DNA of 64,000 bases, from NCBI RefSeq assembly GCF_013337115.1, contig NZ_SGWE01000004.1, forward strand, positions 3,217,799 through 3,281,798, written 5' to 3'. The notes below the pieces were generated by a model that saw nothing but the letters and a program-made list of their open reading frames with translations, was not told where the DNA came from and made no database searches. A program made the position numbers and the translations under genes. Source of the DNA: Deinococcus sp. JMULE3. Lineage in GTDB: Bacteria; Deinococcota; Deinococci; Deinococcales; Deinococcaceae. Shown here piece by piece: positions 11,901 to 23,345 of this stretch (position 1 is the stretch's first letter; every line of letters begins with the position of its first letter).

Positions 11901-12265
11901 CGCAGCTCCGAGAGCAGCCCTTCGGCGTCCCCGCGCGCCACTCGCTGACCGAACCCGACCGCCTGCACGCCGGGGTAGCGCTCGCCGAGCTGCAGCCCCG
12001 CCACGTACTGCGCGAAGCGAGTCTCGGCCGGGTCCGGCCCGACCGACTGCCAGCTGGCCCGCGCGGCCTCCAGCAGCCGCTCGTACACCAGCACCCGGTC
12101 CCGCAGCAGCTGCGTGTACGCCCCGGCCTCCCGCTCGAAACGGCCCCGCTGCTGCTCCTGCGCGAAGGAATGCACCGCGAACGCGACCAGCAGCGACAGC
12201 AGCACGATGACCAGCAGCACCACCACCGGCACCTGCCGCCCCCGCAGCGCCGCGAGCCGCGTCAC
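8957..12265 (-). CDS. Membrane sensor histidine kinase, CHASE-PAS-PAS-PAS-GAF
   Basis: A 1102-residue sensor kinase. A first membrane helix (about 13-34) and a second (about 290-312) bracket a periplasmic CHASE-type domain (PGVQAVGFGQRV, VIITRIAPPTPEN, FDLNSEPVRRATM). Three PAS units follow (around 345-440, 460-570 and 580-690; each with a PAC-like GxxxGxxxVxRDI or STDVDD end), then a GAF domain (about 700-840). A coiled coil leads into HisKA with His888 in SYSVSHDLRTPLRHI and a HATPase (NLLSNAIKYS, DNGLGFDP, GIGIGLANV). The C-terminal half resembles bacteriophytochrome-like kinases, but no chromophore domain is present. It overlaps aroE upstream and the hybrid kinase downstream by 4 bases each. 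Confidence 0.92.
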   Translation of the reverse strand: MTRLAALRGRQVPVVVLLVIVLLSLLVAFAVHSFAQEQQRGRFEREAGAYTQLLRDRVLVYERLLEAARASWQSVGPDPAETRFAQYVAGLQLGERYPGVQAVGFGQRVARGDAEGLLSELRLDTFPDVTLRAGGPVQDERVIITRIAPPTPENLAALGFDLNSEPVRRATMREALRTGRAQATGQVQLVQRGPAGQPMQGFLVMLPVQASSGRGGFLYAAVDGASFLQSLSTVQGAPGNLKVRVSLAGQPLSGGAETSGGAFSTRTSFTLIGQVWTLEFTAGSSFGRDIAAFVPYLIALLGLLLAGFAFRIVKAQVDARERAERLNVSLAHARSLQEAARAEFEAIFQSMQDAAVFTDAEGRVRMVNRALRDWLGRGDLEGRPLGVIHADRRLDGRSRFEPLSTSYVRADGTVFSGEAQRSEVIAPDGTLLGLLEVVRDIRERVQAEQAVQAEERRSRAVLDALPSVVQLSGRSGRVRYRNLAHQVQLGGQDLAEHLGPEERVAYAQWREQVIASGRDASSEWELHTTRGARWFQVRLNPVRDPSGPDTPSVSAWVTTATDIHDRLLAERRAQRNEERYRAVLEGMPQIVWLTDPRGAPVYSNRRWAEFVGGARAGQNLGSLIHPEDRADYLRGWQAALASGRPFEAEHRLLRADGQYRAFVTRGLPVLDADGQVLEWVGTSTDVDDQVYAEQTARLLADVSEQLSARSDDSSHLRHDRYRAALARLDGRFVDSGALWTVQPTQLVAVSSPSATWHSAAFQVVAGGAIEQVVASEDPVFIDADPALHRVNATGALFYPLTGRGGALVGVLGLLYRQALTARDQDLAQELAGRFASALTNDRLQERVLAAQTDLQALNLSLEERVQQRTLELENANRELEAFSYSVSHDLRTPLRHIVGFGDLLAKETGADLSPKGQRYLTVIKESASRMSQLIDDLLSFSRMGRQEMRQVPVDLRRVIESSWHALEPDRAGRVVTLTLPDTLPTVQGDEALLSLVFTNLLSNAIKYSRGRDEARVTVSVTGGQHEVTVNVSDNGLGFDPRYADKLFGVFQRLHRAEEFEGIGIGLANVRRIVTRHGGRVSAEGRPGEGATFSVTLPLQGPA

Positions 12266-13116
12266 GAGACCAGACCGTCCGCCAGCGCGTCACGGAACAC
12301 GCCGGCCGGCACGTCCACGCCCGTCCACTCGCGGAACGCCAGCCGCGCCTGATGCGCCAGCATCCCCAGGCCATTGTGCGCACTCAGGCCAAGGGCACTC
12401 GCCTCGCGCATCAGGCGCGTCTCGGCCGGCTTGTACACCATGTCGTACACCAGCGCCCCCACCGGCACCCGCGCCAGGAACGCGGCGTCCAGCGGCGTGC
12501 CCTCCGGGTGGTTCAGGCCCGCGCTGCTGGCATTCACGACCAGCGCCGCCGACGACCACGGCACGTCCGGCGCGGACGCCGCCTGCACCTCTCCCCACCC
12601 GGCGAAATCCGCCGCGAGCGCCTGCGCCCGCTCCAGCGTGCGGTTCACGATCCACGCCCGGCCCCGCAGGTCCCGCAGCGCCACGAACGCCGCCGCGCGC
12701 GCCGCCCCGCCCGCCCCCAGAATCACGACGTCCGACCCGAGCGGCAGGTCCGGCAGGCCCGCGTCCCGCAGCGCCGCGAGCAGCCCCGGCGCGTCCGTGT
12801 TCTCCCCACGCAGCGACCCGTCCCGATGCGTGACGGTATTCACCGCCCCGATCGCCCGCGCCGCGTCACTCAGGGAATCCAGCAGCCCCAGCGCCGCTTC
12901 CTTGTGCGGCAGGCTGAGGTTCGCCCCCAGCACCCCCGCCGCCCGCAGGCCCGCGACAGCGTCCGGCAGCTCATCGGCGGGCACGCGCCGCGCCTCGTAC
13001 GAACCGGACAGCCCGGCGTACGCGAATGCGGCCCGGTGCATACGAGGCGACAGCGAATGCGCCGCCGGGTCCGCGAACAGAAAGGCGCGCAGGGAAAGCG
13101 GGTCGGGCACGGTCAC
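12262..13116 (-). CDS. aroE: Shikimate dehydrogenase
   Basis: It reduces 3-dehydroshikimate to shikimate with NADPH in the aromatic amino acid pathway. The 284 residues show the substrate site SLSPRMHRAAF, catalytic Lys in NLSLPHKEAAL and Asp in GENTDAPGL, then the nucleotide fold VVILGAGGAARAAAFV with NRTLERA. C-terminal block NGLGMLAHQARLAF is conserved. It starts at GTG with TAGACT 6 bases upstream (13123-13128, minus strand), a leaderless layout, so this promoter also drives the two signalling genes that overlap downstream. Coupling a housekeeping gene to a sensory pair is unusual and may be only positional. Confidence 0.94.
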   Translation of the reverse strand: MTVPDPLSLRAFLFADPAAHSLSPRMHRAAFAYAGLSGSYEARRVPADELPDAVAGLRAAGVLGANLSLPHKEAALGLLDSLSDAARAIGAVNTVTHRDGSLRGENTDAPGLLAALRDAGLPDLPLGSDVVILGAGGAARAAAFVALRDLRGRAWIVNRTLERAQALAADFAGWGEVQAASAPDVPWSSAALVVNASSAGLNHPEGTPLDAAFLARVPVGALVYDMVYKPAETRLMREASALGLSAHNGLGMLAHQARLAFREWTGVDVPAGVFRDALADGLVS

Positions 13117-13186
13117 CCGCCCAGTCTACCCGCCTGCCCTCAGGGGCCGCGCCCGGAACGCCCGCAGCGTCCCGTATCCTGCAGGT

Positions 13187-13552
13187 ATGGGATTCGTCCT
13201 CCGACTGCTGGTCAGCGCGCTGGCCCTGTACCTCCTGACCCGCGTGTACGCCGGGGTGAGCTTCGCGCCCGGCGCCGACCTGCTGAGCGTCCTGATCGCC
13301 GCGCTCGTCATGGGCATCGTGAACGCCCTGGTGCGCCCCGTGCTGCTGCTGCTGTCCCTGCCCGTGAACGTCCTCACGCTGGGGCTGTTCACGCTGGTCG
13401 TCAACGGCGTCGTGCTGTGGCTGGTGGCTGCCGCGACCGCCCTGAACGTCGCTGGCTTCGGCGCGGCCATCATCGGCGCGGTCGTGCTGGCCGTCATCTC
13501 CTGGGTGCTGGACGCCGCCGTGCGCGCCCTGGGCCTGGAGAAGGACCAGTGA
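13187..13552 (+). CDS. Phage-holin-4-2-type membrane protein
   Basis: A 121-residue protein with four hydrophobic helices, matching the PF04020 family (YvlD-like small membrane proteins named after phage holins but common in chromosomes). Visible signatures are the first helix FVLRLLVSALALYLL, the conserved VMGIVNALVRPVLLLLSLPVNVLTLGLF block and the end WVLDAAVRALGLE. The role is not established. The -10 box TATCCT (13175-13180) lies 6 bases before the ATG, so the mRNA should be leaderless. Its TGA overlaps the GTG of panC, making it the first gene of a holin-panC-pilT unit. Confidence 0.85.
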   Translation: MGFVLRLLVSALALYLLTRVYAGVSFAPGADLLSVLIAALVMGIVNALVRPVLLLLSLPVNVLTLGLFTLVVNGVVLWLVAAATALNVAGFGAAIIGAVVLAVISWVLDAAVRALGLEKDQ

Positions 13553-14408
13553 CCGCCGTGCTCCCCCACGTCCTGACCACCCCACACGACCTGCGCGCTG
13601 CGGTCCGTGGGCGCCGCGTGGCGTTCGTGCCCACCATGGGCTACCTGCACGACGGGCACGCCGCCCTGATCCGCGCCGCCCGCCACGAGGCAGGCCCCGG
13701 CGGACTGGTCGTCCTGAGCATCTTCGTGAACCCCATGCAGTTCGGCCCCACCGAGGACCTCAGCCGTTACCCGCGCGACCTGGACCGCGACCTGGGGATC
13801 GCCGCGCAGGCCGGCGCCGACCTGATCTTCCACCCGGACGTGAACACCATGTATCCGCAGGGCTACAGCACCAGCGTCACCGTGACCGGGGTCAGCGACG
13901 GCCTGGACGGCGCCGCCCGCCCCGGACACTTCACGGGCGTCGCCACGGTCGTCCTGAAACTCCTGAACCTCGTGCAGCCCGACGTCGCCCTGTTCGGCGA
14001 GAAGGACTGGCAGCAACTGGCCGTGATCCGCCGTATGGTCCGCGACCTGAACGTCCCCGTCAGCATCCAGGGTGTGCCCACCGTCCGCGCCGCGTCCGGA
14101 CTGGCCCTCAGCAGCCGCAACACCTACCTGACCGCCGAGCAGCAGGACCGCGCGACCATCCTCTCCCGCGCCCTGCGCGCCGTTCAGGCCGCCTACGCCG
14201 CCGGCGAACGCCGCCCGGACGCACTGGAAGCCGCCGGGCACGCGGTCCTCACGCAGGAACCCGAACTGACCCTGGATTACCTCACGGTCGTCGGGGGGGA
14301 TATGCAGACGCCGGAAATCATGGACAATGACCCCATGAATCGCGTCTTGGTGGCGGCCCGCCTCTTCGGGGTGCGCCTGATCGACAACATGCCCCTTCAG
14401 GAGACACT

Positions 14409-14412
<4 letters not shown>
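13549..14412 (+). CDS. panC: Pantothenate synthetase
   Basis: It joins pantoate and beta-alanine with ATP to make pantothenate for coenzyme A. The 287 residues contain the class I nucleotidyl-transferase signature FVPTMGYLHDGHAALI (HxGH), NPMQFGP, FGEKDWQQL and LALSSRNTYL (the second nucleotide motif). The start is GTG at 13549, overlapping the previous stop by 4 bases; the open frame extends far upstream in antisense to aroE and is not coding there. The last 4 bases overlap the GTG of pilT, so translation is probably coupled. Confidence 0.94.
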
Positions 14413-15485
<1,073 letters not shown>

Positions 15486-15499
15486 CCCGCCTTTCCGCT

Positions 15500-15538
15500 G
15501 GGCGCGGCGCATTACCGTCTTCCGGGTGCGCCGCGCCC
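15500..15538 (+). terminator. Hairpin downstream of pilT
   Basis: GGGCGCGGCGCA (15500-15511) pairs perfectly with TGCGCCGCGCCC (15527-15538) around a 15-base loop, 14 bases after the pilT stop. No T-run follows. Confidence 0.65.
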
Positions 15539-15556
15539 GCGTCCGGTGCCGGTTCA

Positions 15557-15691
15557 TCGTACGGATTCCGTTTGTTTCGTGAACAACCCGGGACAGCACC
15601 GGGTTGCCAACTCCACGCCCGGAACCCGCCTTTCTCCCACTCGCGCCGCTCGGATTGAACGGCTTTGTCAGCCCTTCAATCGGAGTCCGGA
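15557..15691. repeat. Dispersed repeat family A, copy 2
   Basis: A copy of the 4028-4181 element with the same order: TACGGATTCCG end, CAACCCGG hairpin, GGTTGCCAACTCCACG block, TTGAA/TTCAA stem and CGGAGTCCGGA end. It is about 135 bp because it lacks the extra internal stretch. The left flank reads TCATCG before TACGG and the right flank is TCA, which is the complement of the TGA stop of the next gene. Both edges are slightly decayed. Confidence 0.8.
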
Positions 15692-16210
15692 TCAGGCCAG
15701 TCCGCAGGCCCGCTGCACGAGCAGGTGCAGTTCGTCCCGGCCCAGGCGACGAACCTCGGGCGTCAGGTCGCCCGGCAGGTCGCTCAGGCCGGGTACGATC
15801 GGCACGAAGCGCAGTTCGGGGCGGCAGATCAGGTCGCGGGACGCGGTCAGCGCCAGCGTGAAATCCACCCGCAGTTCGAAGTGGGCGTTCAGTTCCGCCC
15901 GTAGCGGGTCCGGGTCGCCCGCCAGGAGGGCCACCAGGGCCGGGTGCGGCGCGAAGCCGTCCTCAAGGTGCCGGGCGGTGCGCGCCACGTCCAGAAAGAT
16001 GCCGGCGCCGGGCAGCACGTACCCGCTCACGCGGCGGCGGCACAGGTCCGGCGCGTCGCCGCGCACCAGCGTCACCTGCCGTCCCGCGCGGGCTGCGCCG
16101 CCCAGCAGGGCCCACAGGCGCCCCAGGCTGGAGTAGCGCGCCAGTTCGACGTGCCCCGCCGGTTTCTGCGGGAGGGGCCGGGTCGGGCGATCCGAGGCGG
16201 GAGAGGACAC
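15692..16210 (-). CDS. Uncharacterised protein (172 aa)
   Basis: I do not recognise this protein. It is basic at the N-terminus ([21 protein letters not shown]), has no signal peptide or membrane segment, and shows alternating strands and helices ([23 protein letters not shown], then [19 protein letters not shown]). It has three Cys with no clear metal-site spacing. The GTG start has TAGCAT 6 bases upstream (16217-16222, minus strand), typical of leaderless genes here, which supports expression. The TGA stop lies exactly on the flank of a repeat element, so the extreme C-terminus may have been set by that insertion. Confidence 0.6.
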   Translation of the reverse strand: MSSPASDRPTRPLPQKPAGHVELARYSSLGRLWALLGGAARAGRQVTLVRGDAPDLCRRRVSGYVLPGAGIFLDVARTARHLEDGFAPHPALVALLAGDPDPLRAELNAHFELRVDFTLALTASRDLICRPELRFVPIVPGLSDLPGDLTPEVRRLGRDELHLLVQRACGLA

Positions 16211-16274
16211 GCCCGTATGCTACGGCGGACGCGACCGCCGCGGCTGAACGCGACCTGAATGAACTCCGGAGTGG

Positions 16275-16312
16275 GCCGCACCCAGGCCGACGCTGGGCGA
16301 GCCGGGTGCGGC
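16275..16312 (-). terminator. Hairpin downstream of GH20 gene
   Basis: GCCGCACCC (16275-16283) and GGGTGCGGC (16304-16312) form a perfect 9-bp stem just beyond the stop at 16320 on the minus strand. Confidence 0.6.
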
Positions 16313-16319
16313 GATGCGG

Positions 16320-18353
16320 TCAGTCGCCGAGGACCGTCAGGCCCAGCAGGGCGGGGTTGGCGTTGCCGCCCCCGCTGACCAGTGTCACGGAGCGGATGAC
16401 CTGATCGGGCCTGAGATTCACCCATTCCAGGACGGGCACGGCGACGTTCAGGCCCTCGCCGGTCACGCCATTCCAGCCGGGGGCGGGGATCATGCTGGTG
16501 GGGGCGGTGTCCGTCCAGGCGCGGATGTGCCGCCCGTACTCCAGCGGTTGCGTGATCCGGCTGCCGTCTGCGTATTCGATCTCGTACTGGCCGACCTTCT
16601 CGCGGTTGGTGGCGGCGGGCCAGCCGGTCGCGTGCAGGAACGCCAGGGCGCGGGCCTTGCGGTTCAGGTCCACCGTGGCGCGGTCAGGGAGGGATTTGAC
16701 GCTGGCGCGGCTGCCGCGCAGCATCACGGCCCCCCGGACGTCGAACAGGTATGCGCCCAGCCGCTGCACGCGGGGCTTCAGATTCCGCAGATCGATGTCC
16801 CGGCCCTTGCCGATCCAGCCGCTTCCGTCCTCATCTGCCAGGGCGCGCGTCACGACGGGGGAGAGGTCCACCGTCGCGCCCGCCTCGGCGCGGTACGGGG
16901 TGGGTTGATACAGGTCGCGGTAGCGCAGTTCAGCGTCCTTCACAGCGGGCGCGGCCGGATTCCAGAACGCGCCCGCCGCGCGCACGAACGGCGTGCCCTG
17001 GTCGGCGTTCCCGTCCCAGATGCTGGGGTTCCCGAAGTATCCGGTCCAGCGGGTCTGGATCATGCCATGCGCGCCGAGACTCGCGGCGGCCTGCGCGTGC
17101 CCTTCGGCGTTGCCCGGGTCGGACCAGCTGGCCCCGAAGGTCGGGAAGCCCAGCTTCTGGATGGTGCCCAGCATGCCGAAACTGTTCCCCGGCGCGTAGT
17201 TCCAGTACGCCACCTGCAGGTCCTTCGGGAGGCGGGCGGGCAGCGTGCCGATCACGGCGTCTGCGAAGGCGGTGTCGTGCCAGATCATGCTGTCCACGCC
17301 CAGTCCCTTGAGGTACCCGTGCAGCTTCACGACGTCGTTCACGAACAGCGTCTCGAACCCCAGCGCCTTGCCGTTCTCGCGTGCGGGGAAGCGGTCACGG
17401 TTACGGACCTCGTCGTGCCCCAGGTGAATCACCTTCGGCCCAAAGACCTCGACGGCCTCCTTCAGGATGGGCAGGATCACGCGGTCGTACGTGGCGGGGT
17501 TCAGCGTGTCGTACGCCCAGGGATTCTGGCTGTCCGGGTCCTGTTTCAGGTCCGCGTTCTTCCCGCCGTAGAACATCCACCCGGCGTGCGACAGCGTCTC
17601 GATCAGCGGGATGACCTCCAGGCCGTAGCTGCGGGCCAGGTCCGCCACGCGCCTCGCCTCGGCCTTGCTGGCCCCGCCGGGGTGCGCGAAACCCCCCGCC
17701 TTGGCCGTGTCCCACTGCACGTAGTTGCTCATGACGAGCACCGCGTTGAACTTCAGGGCGGCCAGCATGGGAATCAGGGCGTCGTTGACGCCCCTGCTGT
17801 ACTGGTCGAGGTAGATCATCGCCACGCGCTGGCGCAGGGCGGGCGCGTCCGTGATGCGGGCGTAGCGCAGCCCGGCGGGCGTCAGGAGCTGCCGCAGGGT
17901 CTGCGCGCCCAGGTACGCGCCGCGCGCGTCCGCCCCGACCACGTACGCCCCGCCGTCGTCCACCCACAGCGCGTACGCTTCCGCGCCGCCCGGCGTCAGG
18001 CCCGCCGCCTTCGCGCGGGCGGCCAGATCGGCGTCGGCCAGCGTGCCGATCACGACGCCCTTCCCGCCCGCCGGGGCGTCGGCCAGTGTCAGGCCCAGCC
18101 GCGTCTTCCACTCGGCGCGCAGGTCCCGCGCGGCCCACCCCAGCTCCGGCGCCGTGCCCACCACGCGCACACCCAGCCCGCTCAGGGGCAGCGTGCCGTT
18201 CGGGAAGGTCGCCGCCTTCGGCTGCGGCACCAGCGAGGCGAACGGCGTCTGCACGCGCGCCTCGGCGGCCGGGGTGAGGGTCACGGGCGTCGCCGCCGCG
18301 CCCAGGCTCAGGCTGATCAACAGAGGCCACAGGCCCCAGATTCGCTGCTTCAT
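16320..18353 (-). CDS. Secreted beta-N-acetylhexosaminidase (GH20)
   Basis: A 677-residue exported enzyme that removes terminal GlcNAc or GalNAc from glycans such as chitin oligomers or peptidoglycan fragments. A signal peptide (WGLWPLLISLSLGAAA) ends near residue 21. The GH20 N-terminal alpha/beta domain occupies about 35-165 and the barrel 170-510. The catalytic pair Asp314-Glu315 lies in VIHLGHDEVRNRD, and conserved ALKFNAVLVMSNYVQW and VIPLIETLSHAGW blocks are present. A C-terminal beta-rich region follows from about 520. The ATG has a GGAGG site. It lies 70 bases behind a sugar-binding protein gene, so the pair likely breaks down and captures amino sugars. Confidence 0.9.
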   Translation of the reverse strand: MKQRIWGLWPLLISLSLGAAATPVTLTPAAEARVQTPFASLVPQPKAATFPNGTLPLSGLGVRVVGTAPELGWAARDLRAEWKTRLGLTLADAPAGGKGVVIGTLADADLAARAKAAGLTPGGAEAYALWVDDGGAYVVGADARGAYLGAQTLRQLLTPAGLRYARITDAPALRQRVAMIYLDQYSRGVNDALIPMLAALKFNAVLVMSNYVQWDTAKAGGFAHPGGASKAEARRVADLARSYGLEVIPLIETLSHAGWMFYGGKNADLKQDPDSQNPWAYDTLNPATYDRVILPILKEAVEVFGPKVIHLGHDEVRNRDRFPARENGKALGFETLFVNDVVKLHGYLKGLGVDSMIWHDTAFADAVIGTLPARLPKDLQVAYWNYAPGNSFGMLGTIQKLGFPTFGASWSDPGNAEGHAQAAASLGAHGMIQTRWTGYFGNPSIWDGNADQGTPFVRAAGAFWNPAAPAVKDAELRYRDLYQPTPYRAEAGATVDLSPVVTRALADEDGSGWIGKGRDIDLRNLKPRVQRLGAYLFDVRGAVMLRGSRASVKSLPDRATVDLNRKARALAFLHATGWPAATNREKVGQYEIEYADGSRITQPLEYGRHIRAWTDTAPTSMIPAPGWNGVTGEGLNVAVPVLEWVNLRPDQVIRSVTLVSGGGNANPALLGLTVLGD

Positions 18354-18368
18354 GTGTCCTCCGAAAGG

Positions 18369-18416
18369 GCAGGGAGGCGGGCGCCACCTGACCGCGCGCC
18401 GCCTCCAGCTCCCTGC
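18369..18416 (-). other. Hairpin between sugar-binding protein and GH20 genes
   Basis: GCAGGGAG (18369-18376) pairs with CTCCCTGC (18409-18416). In the intergenic mRNA this could protect the abundant binding-protein message from decay or reduce read-through into the GH20 gene, as seen in many sugar ABC operons. Confidence 0.5.
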
Positions 18417-18423
18417 ACCCCGG

Positions 18424-19662
<1,239 letters not shown>

Positions 19663-19801
19663 GCTTGAACTCCTGGGGTGCGGCGCGCCGGGCGGCGCTG
19701 GGTGGACTCCGGCGGGGGAACTTGAGAAGGATGTGCGCCGAATGTAGCGGTTTTCCGCACCTACCGTCTGAGAACCTGAGCGTGCCCCTCTCACCGGACC
19801 G

Positions 19802-20488
19802 TCAGCTTGACCGGCTGCCCGCCATCCCGAGCGCCTGCGCGAACCAGCGGGTCACGTGATCCGGGCGGGTGATCGCGCTGCCCACCACCACCGCGTGCGC
19901 GCCGGTCCCCAGGGCCTGCGCGGCCAGTTCCGGCGTGTTCAGGCGCCCCTCCGCGATGAACGGCAGCCCCCCGGCTGCCAGGGCGCGCATCAGCTCGACA
20001 TCCGGCCCGGCCTGCTGCGGGCTGTGCGGCGTGTACCCGCTCATGGTGGTTCCCACGATGTCCGCACCCGCCGCGTACGCCGCCTGCGCTTCCGCCAGCG
20101 TGCTGATGTCCGCCATCGCCAGCGCCCCGCAGGCGTGCGCCTCGCCGATCAGGTCCGCCACCGGGTACGGGCGGGGGAGGTCCGTTCCGTCGAACGCCAC
20201 GATGTCCGCGCCGGCCTGGGCCACCGCGCGCACCTCTGCCGGGGTGGCCGTGATGTACACCGGCGAGCCCGGCTGCGCCTGCTTGGTCAACCCGATCAGT
20301 GGCACGTCCGTCAGTGCCCGCACCGCCCGGATGTCCTCCGGACTGCGCAGCCGCAGGCCCCGGGCGCCGCCCAGCAGCGCCGCGCGGCTCATGGCCGCGA
20401 TGATGCCCGTGTCCCGCATGGGGCTGCCGTCGTCCGCCTGGACACTCACGATCAATGCGCCCCGCAGGCGCCGTAGCACGTCACTCAC
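19802..20488 (-). CDS. nanE: N-acetylmannosamine-6-phosphate 2-epimerase
   Basis: A 228-residue TIM-barrel epimerase converting ManNAc-6-P to GlcNAc-6-P, feeding sialic acid or ManNAc into amino-sugar catabolism. Family blocks are the N-terminal [43 protein letters not shown] and [11 protein letters not shown], plus [13 protein letters not shown]. The start is GTG at 20488 with TACCCT 7 bases upstream, so it is leaderless; the open frame continues upstream only by chance. It is divergent from nagZ. No nanA or nanK with canonical motifs is in the window; the ROK protein at 6207 is a possible kinase. Confidence 0.9.
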   Translation of the reverse strand: MSDVLRRLRGALIVSVQADDGSPMRDTGIIAAMSRAALLGGARGLRLRSPEDIRAVRALTDVPLIGLTKQAQPGSPVYITATPAEVRAVAQAGADIVAFDGTDLPRPYPVADLIGEAHACGALAMADISTLAEAQAAYAAGADIVGTTMSGYTPHSPQQAGPDVELMRALAAGGLPFIAEGRLNTPELAAQALGTGAHAVVVGSAITRPDHVTRWFAQALGMAGSRSS

Positions 20489-20575
20489 GCCGCCCAGGGT
20501 AGCGGACCGGCGCGGCGAACTGGTGCGCGCCACCTCCGCGCGCGTCCGGGCAGGCGCTGGCGTAGGCTGGGCGGC

Positions 20576-22054
<1,479 letters not shown>

Positions 22055-22123
22055 CCCGACTGGGCAGGAGGGGGCTGCCTCCGGGCGGCCACAGGTCGGG
22101 GTCGAAAATGCATGCCACATGCG

Positions 22124-22153
22124 GCGGCCCCACCCAGGTCAGGGTGGGGCCGC
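22124..22153 (+). terminator. Perfect 12-bp hairpin downstream of nagZ
   Basis: GCGGCCCCACCC (22124-22135), loop AGGTCA, GGGTGGGGCCGC (22142-22153). It lies 70 bases after nagZ and just before a family B repeat. No T-run. Confidence 0.7.
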
Positions 22154-22169
22154 GCAGGAGCACCAGTCA

Positions 22170-22316
22170 TACGGGATGAAATTGACTTGCTTCCAACGTG
22201 ATTGCCTTCCGTTGTCCCCTCTCCCCCTGTGGGAGAGGGAGGGAGGAGCGAAGCGACGGAAGGGTGAGGGGGCCACCGGGCGACTCCGAATGTTTTGGAA
22301 TCACTTGAATCCCGTA
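22170..22316. repeat. Dispersed repeat family B, copy 1
   Basis: A 147-bp element with ends TACGGGATGAAATTGAC and CACTTGAATCCCGTA (outer 8 bp inverted and identical), flanked by TCA on both sides (22167-22169 and 22317-22319). The middle holds CCGTTGTCCCCTCTCCCCC and a GGGAGAGGGAGG/GGTGAGGGGG purine-rich stretch. The same element, inverted, is at 58622-58810, and a decayed inverted copy is at 26473-26590. This copy does not touch a stop codon. Confidence 0.85.
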
Positions 22317-22358
22317 TCAGATCGGTTCATTCACTGAACGTCTCCTGGCGCGGGCAGG

Positions 22359-23129
22359 TCAGAACGCCTCGAAACGGATTTCGTCCACCAGCATGTGCAC
22401 GGTGCCGGTCGTGGCGGTGCCGCCCCACGCGGCGCTGTTGGTGGGCCAGACGTTCAGCATGATGTGTGCGGCCTGCTGCGGGACGTTCTGCGTGGTCTCC
22501 CAGACTTTCGTGCCGTTCAGGAAGTACGTGACGCGGTCGGGGCGCCACTCGTACGTCAGGGTCTGGAAGCTCTGCCCGAAGGTGACGCCGGTGGGCAGCA
22601 CGCTGTAGCTCTTGTTGTTCACGGTGTTCCACACGGCGGCGTTCAGGGTCCTAGGGCGGTTCCCCTCGATTTCCAGGTCGATCTCGGTGGCGCTGTCGTT
22701 CACGTAGCTGAACGCGCCGCTGATGTTCCCGCTCTGGACCTTGCCGCTGCGGGAGGGGTTGGCGCTGGTGCTGGCGGCGCGGAAGCGGTAGGTGTACCGC
22801 CCGAAGCCGAAGGTCTGGGCGCTCTGGATCTCGGCGGCGCGGGCGCACAGGCCGGTCGCGCAGGCCTGCACGTTCAGGGTGAGCAGCAGGTGGCCGCCCT
22901 TCACGCTGGCCAGGGACGGGTCGAACCCGCCGGTCAGGCCGGGCGCCTGCCAGAAGCCGGGCCAGCTGGAGCGGATCCAGCGGGCGCTGTCCAGCGTGTC
23001 GAAGGTTTCGGTCCAGGTGGCGGCGGCGGGGCGCAGGGTGGTTGCGGTGGCCTGCGGGGTGGACAGGTCGTTGCACGCGGTGAGCCACAGGCCCAGCAGG
23101 GCGGCGGCGGCGGTTCGGTGGATGGTCAT
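22359..23129 (-). CDS. GH16-family glycoside hydrolase, predicted lipoprotein
   Basis: A 256-residue beta-jelly-roll enzyme of the GH16 family (laminarinase, lichenase, agarase and related retaining endo-glucanases or galactanases). The signal peptide ends at a lipobox LTAC (Cys19), so it is probably membrane-anchored. The catalytic ExDxE motif is visible in SATEIDLEIEGN (near residue 150), with flanking FGRYTYRFRA and YEWRPDRVTYFLNG typical of the fold. The substrate cannot be read. The leader carries a class I cyclic-di-GMP riboswitch ending next to the ribosome site (GGAG, 7 bases before ATG). This links polysaccharide cutting or remodelling to biofilm signalling. Confidence 0.88.
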   Translation of the reverse strand: MTIHRTAAAALLGLWLTACNDLSTPQATATTLRPAAATWTETFDTLDSARWIRSSWPGFWQAPGLTGGFDPSLASVKGGHLLLTLNVQACATGLCARAAEIQSAQTFGFGRYTYRFRAASTSANPSRSGKVQSGNISGAFSYVNDSATEIDLEIEGNRPRTLNAAVWNTVNNKSYSVLPTGVTFGQSFQTLTYEWRPDRVTYFLNGTKVWETTQNVPQQAAHIMLNVWPTNSAAWGGTATTGTVHMLVDEIRFEAF

Positions 23130-23140
23130 GTGGCGTCTCC

Positions 23141-23225
23141 CTCTGGTGGCCCGGCTGACCCTGGGGGTTCCGTGGCTTTGCGTCCCCGCCTCGCGGCGGG
23201 TTTGCCCTGAGCATCGGGATGCTCG
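23141..23225 (-). promoter_or_regulatory. Class I cyclic-di-GMP riboswitch (GEMM-I)
   Basis: Read on the minus strand, the RNA has the full GEMM-I core in order. CAGGGCAAACC is followed by a P2 stem (CCGCC, GCGA tetraloop, GGCGG). GGGACGCAAAGCCACGG comes next, then a short P3 with CCCC/GGGT. The core ends with CAGCCGGGCCACC. Every segment conserved in the family is present, including the GNRA loop and its receptor. The 3' end of the aptamer runs straight into AGAGGGAG, the Shine-Dalgarno of the GH16 lipoprotein gene, so control of translation start is likely. A small hairpin (GAGCAT/ATGCTC) lies just upstream. No other gene intervenes. Confidence 0.93.
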
Positions 23226-23271
23226 ACTGCGCTGTGAGTGTCTCCTGCCGTCTCCTTCAAACCTCTTACAT

Positions 23272-23304
23272 GAATGCCGGTCCGGGCTGCGCAGGACGGC
23301 ATTC
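23272..23304 (-). terminator. Hairpin downstream of GH26-like gene
   Basis: GAATGCCG (23272-23279) pairs perfectly with CGGCATTC (23297-23304). On the minus strand it follows the GH26-like gene by about 42 bases and precedes the riboswitch, so it may separate the two transcripts. Confidence 0.5.
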
Positions 23305-23345
23305 CACCCATCCGGGGGTACGCCGCCGGGGCGGTCGGGGGCTCC

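Noticed and set aside
13100..13560. Prophage remnant suggested by the holin-type protein
   Set aside because: This family is chromosomal and common; neighbours are panC and pilT, with no phage genes.
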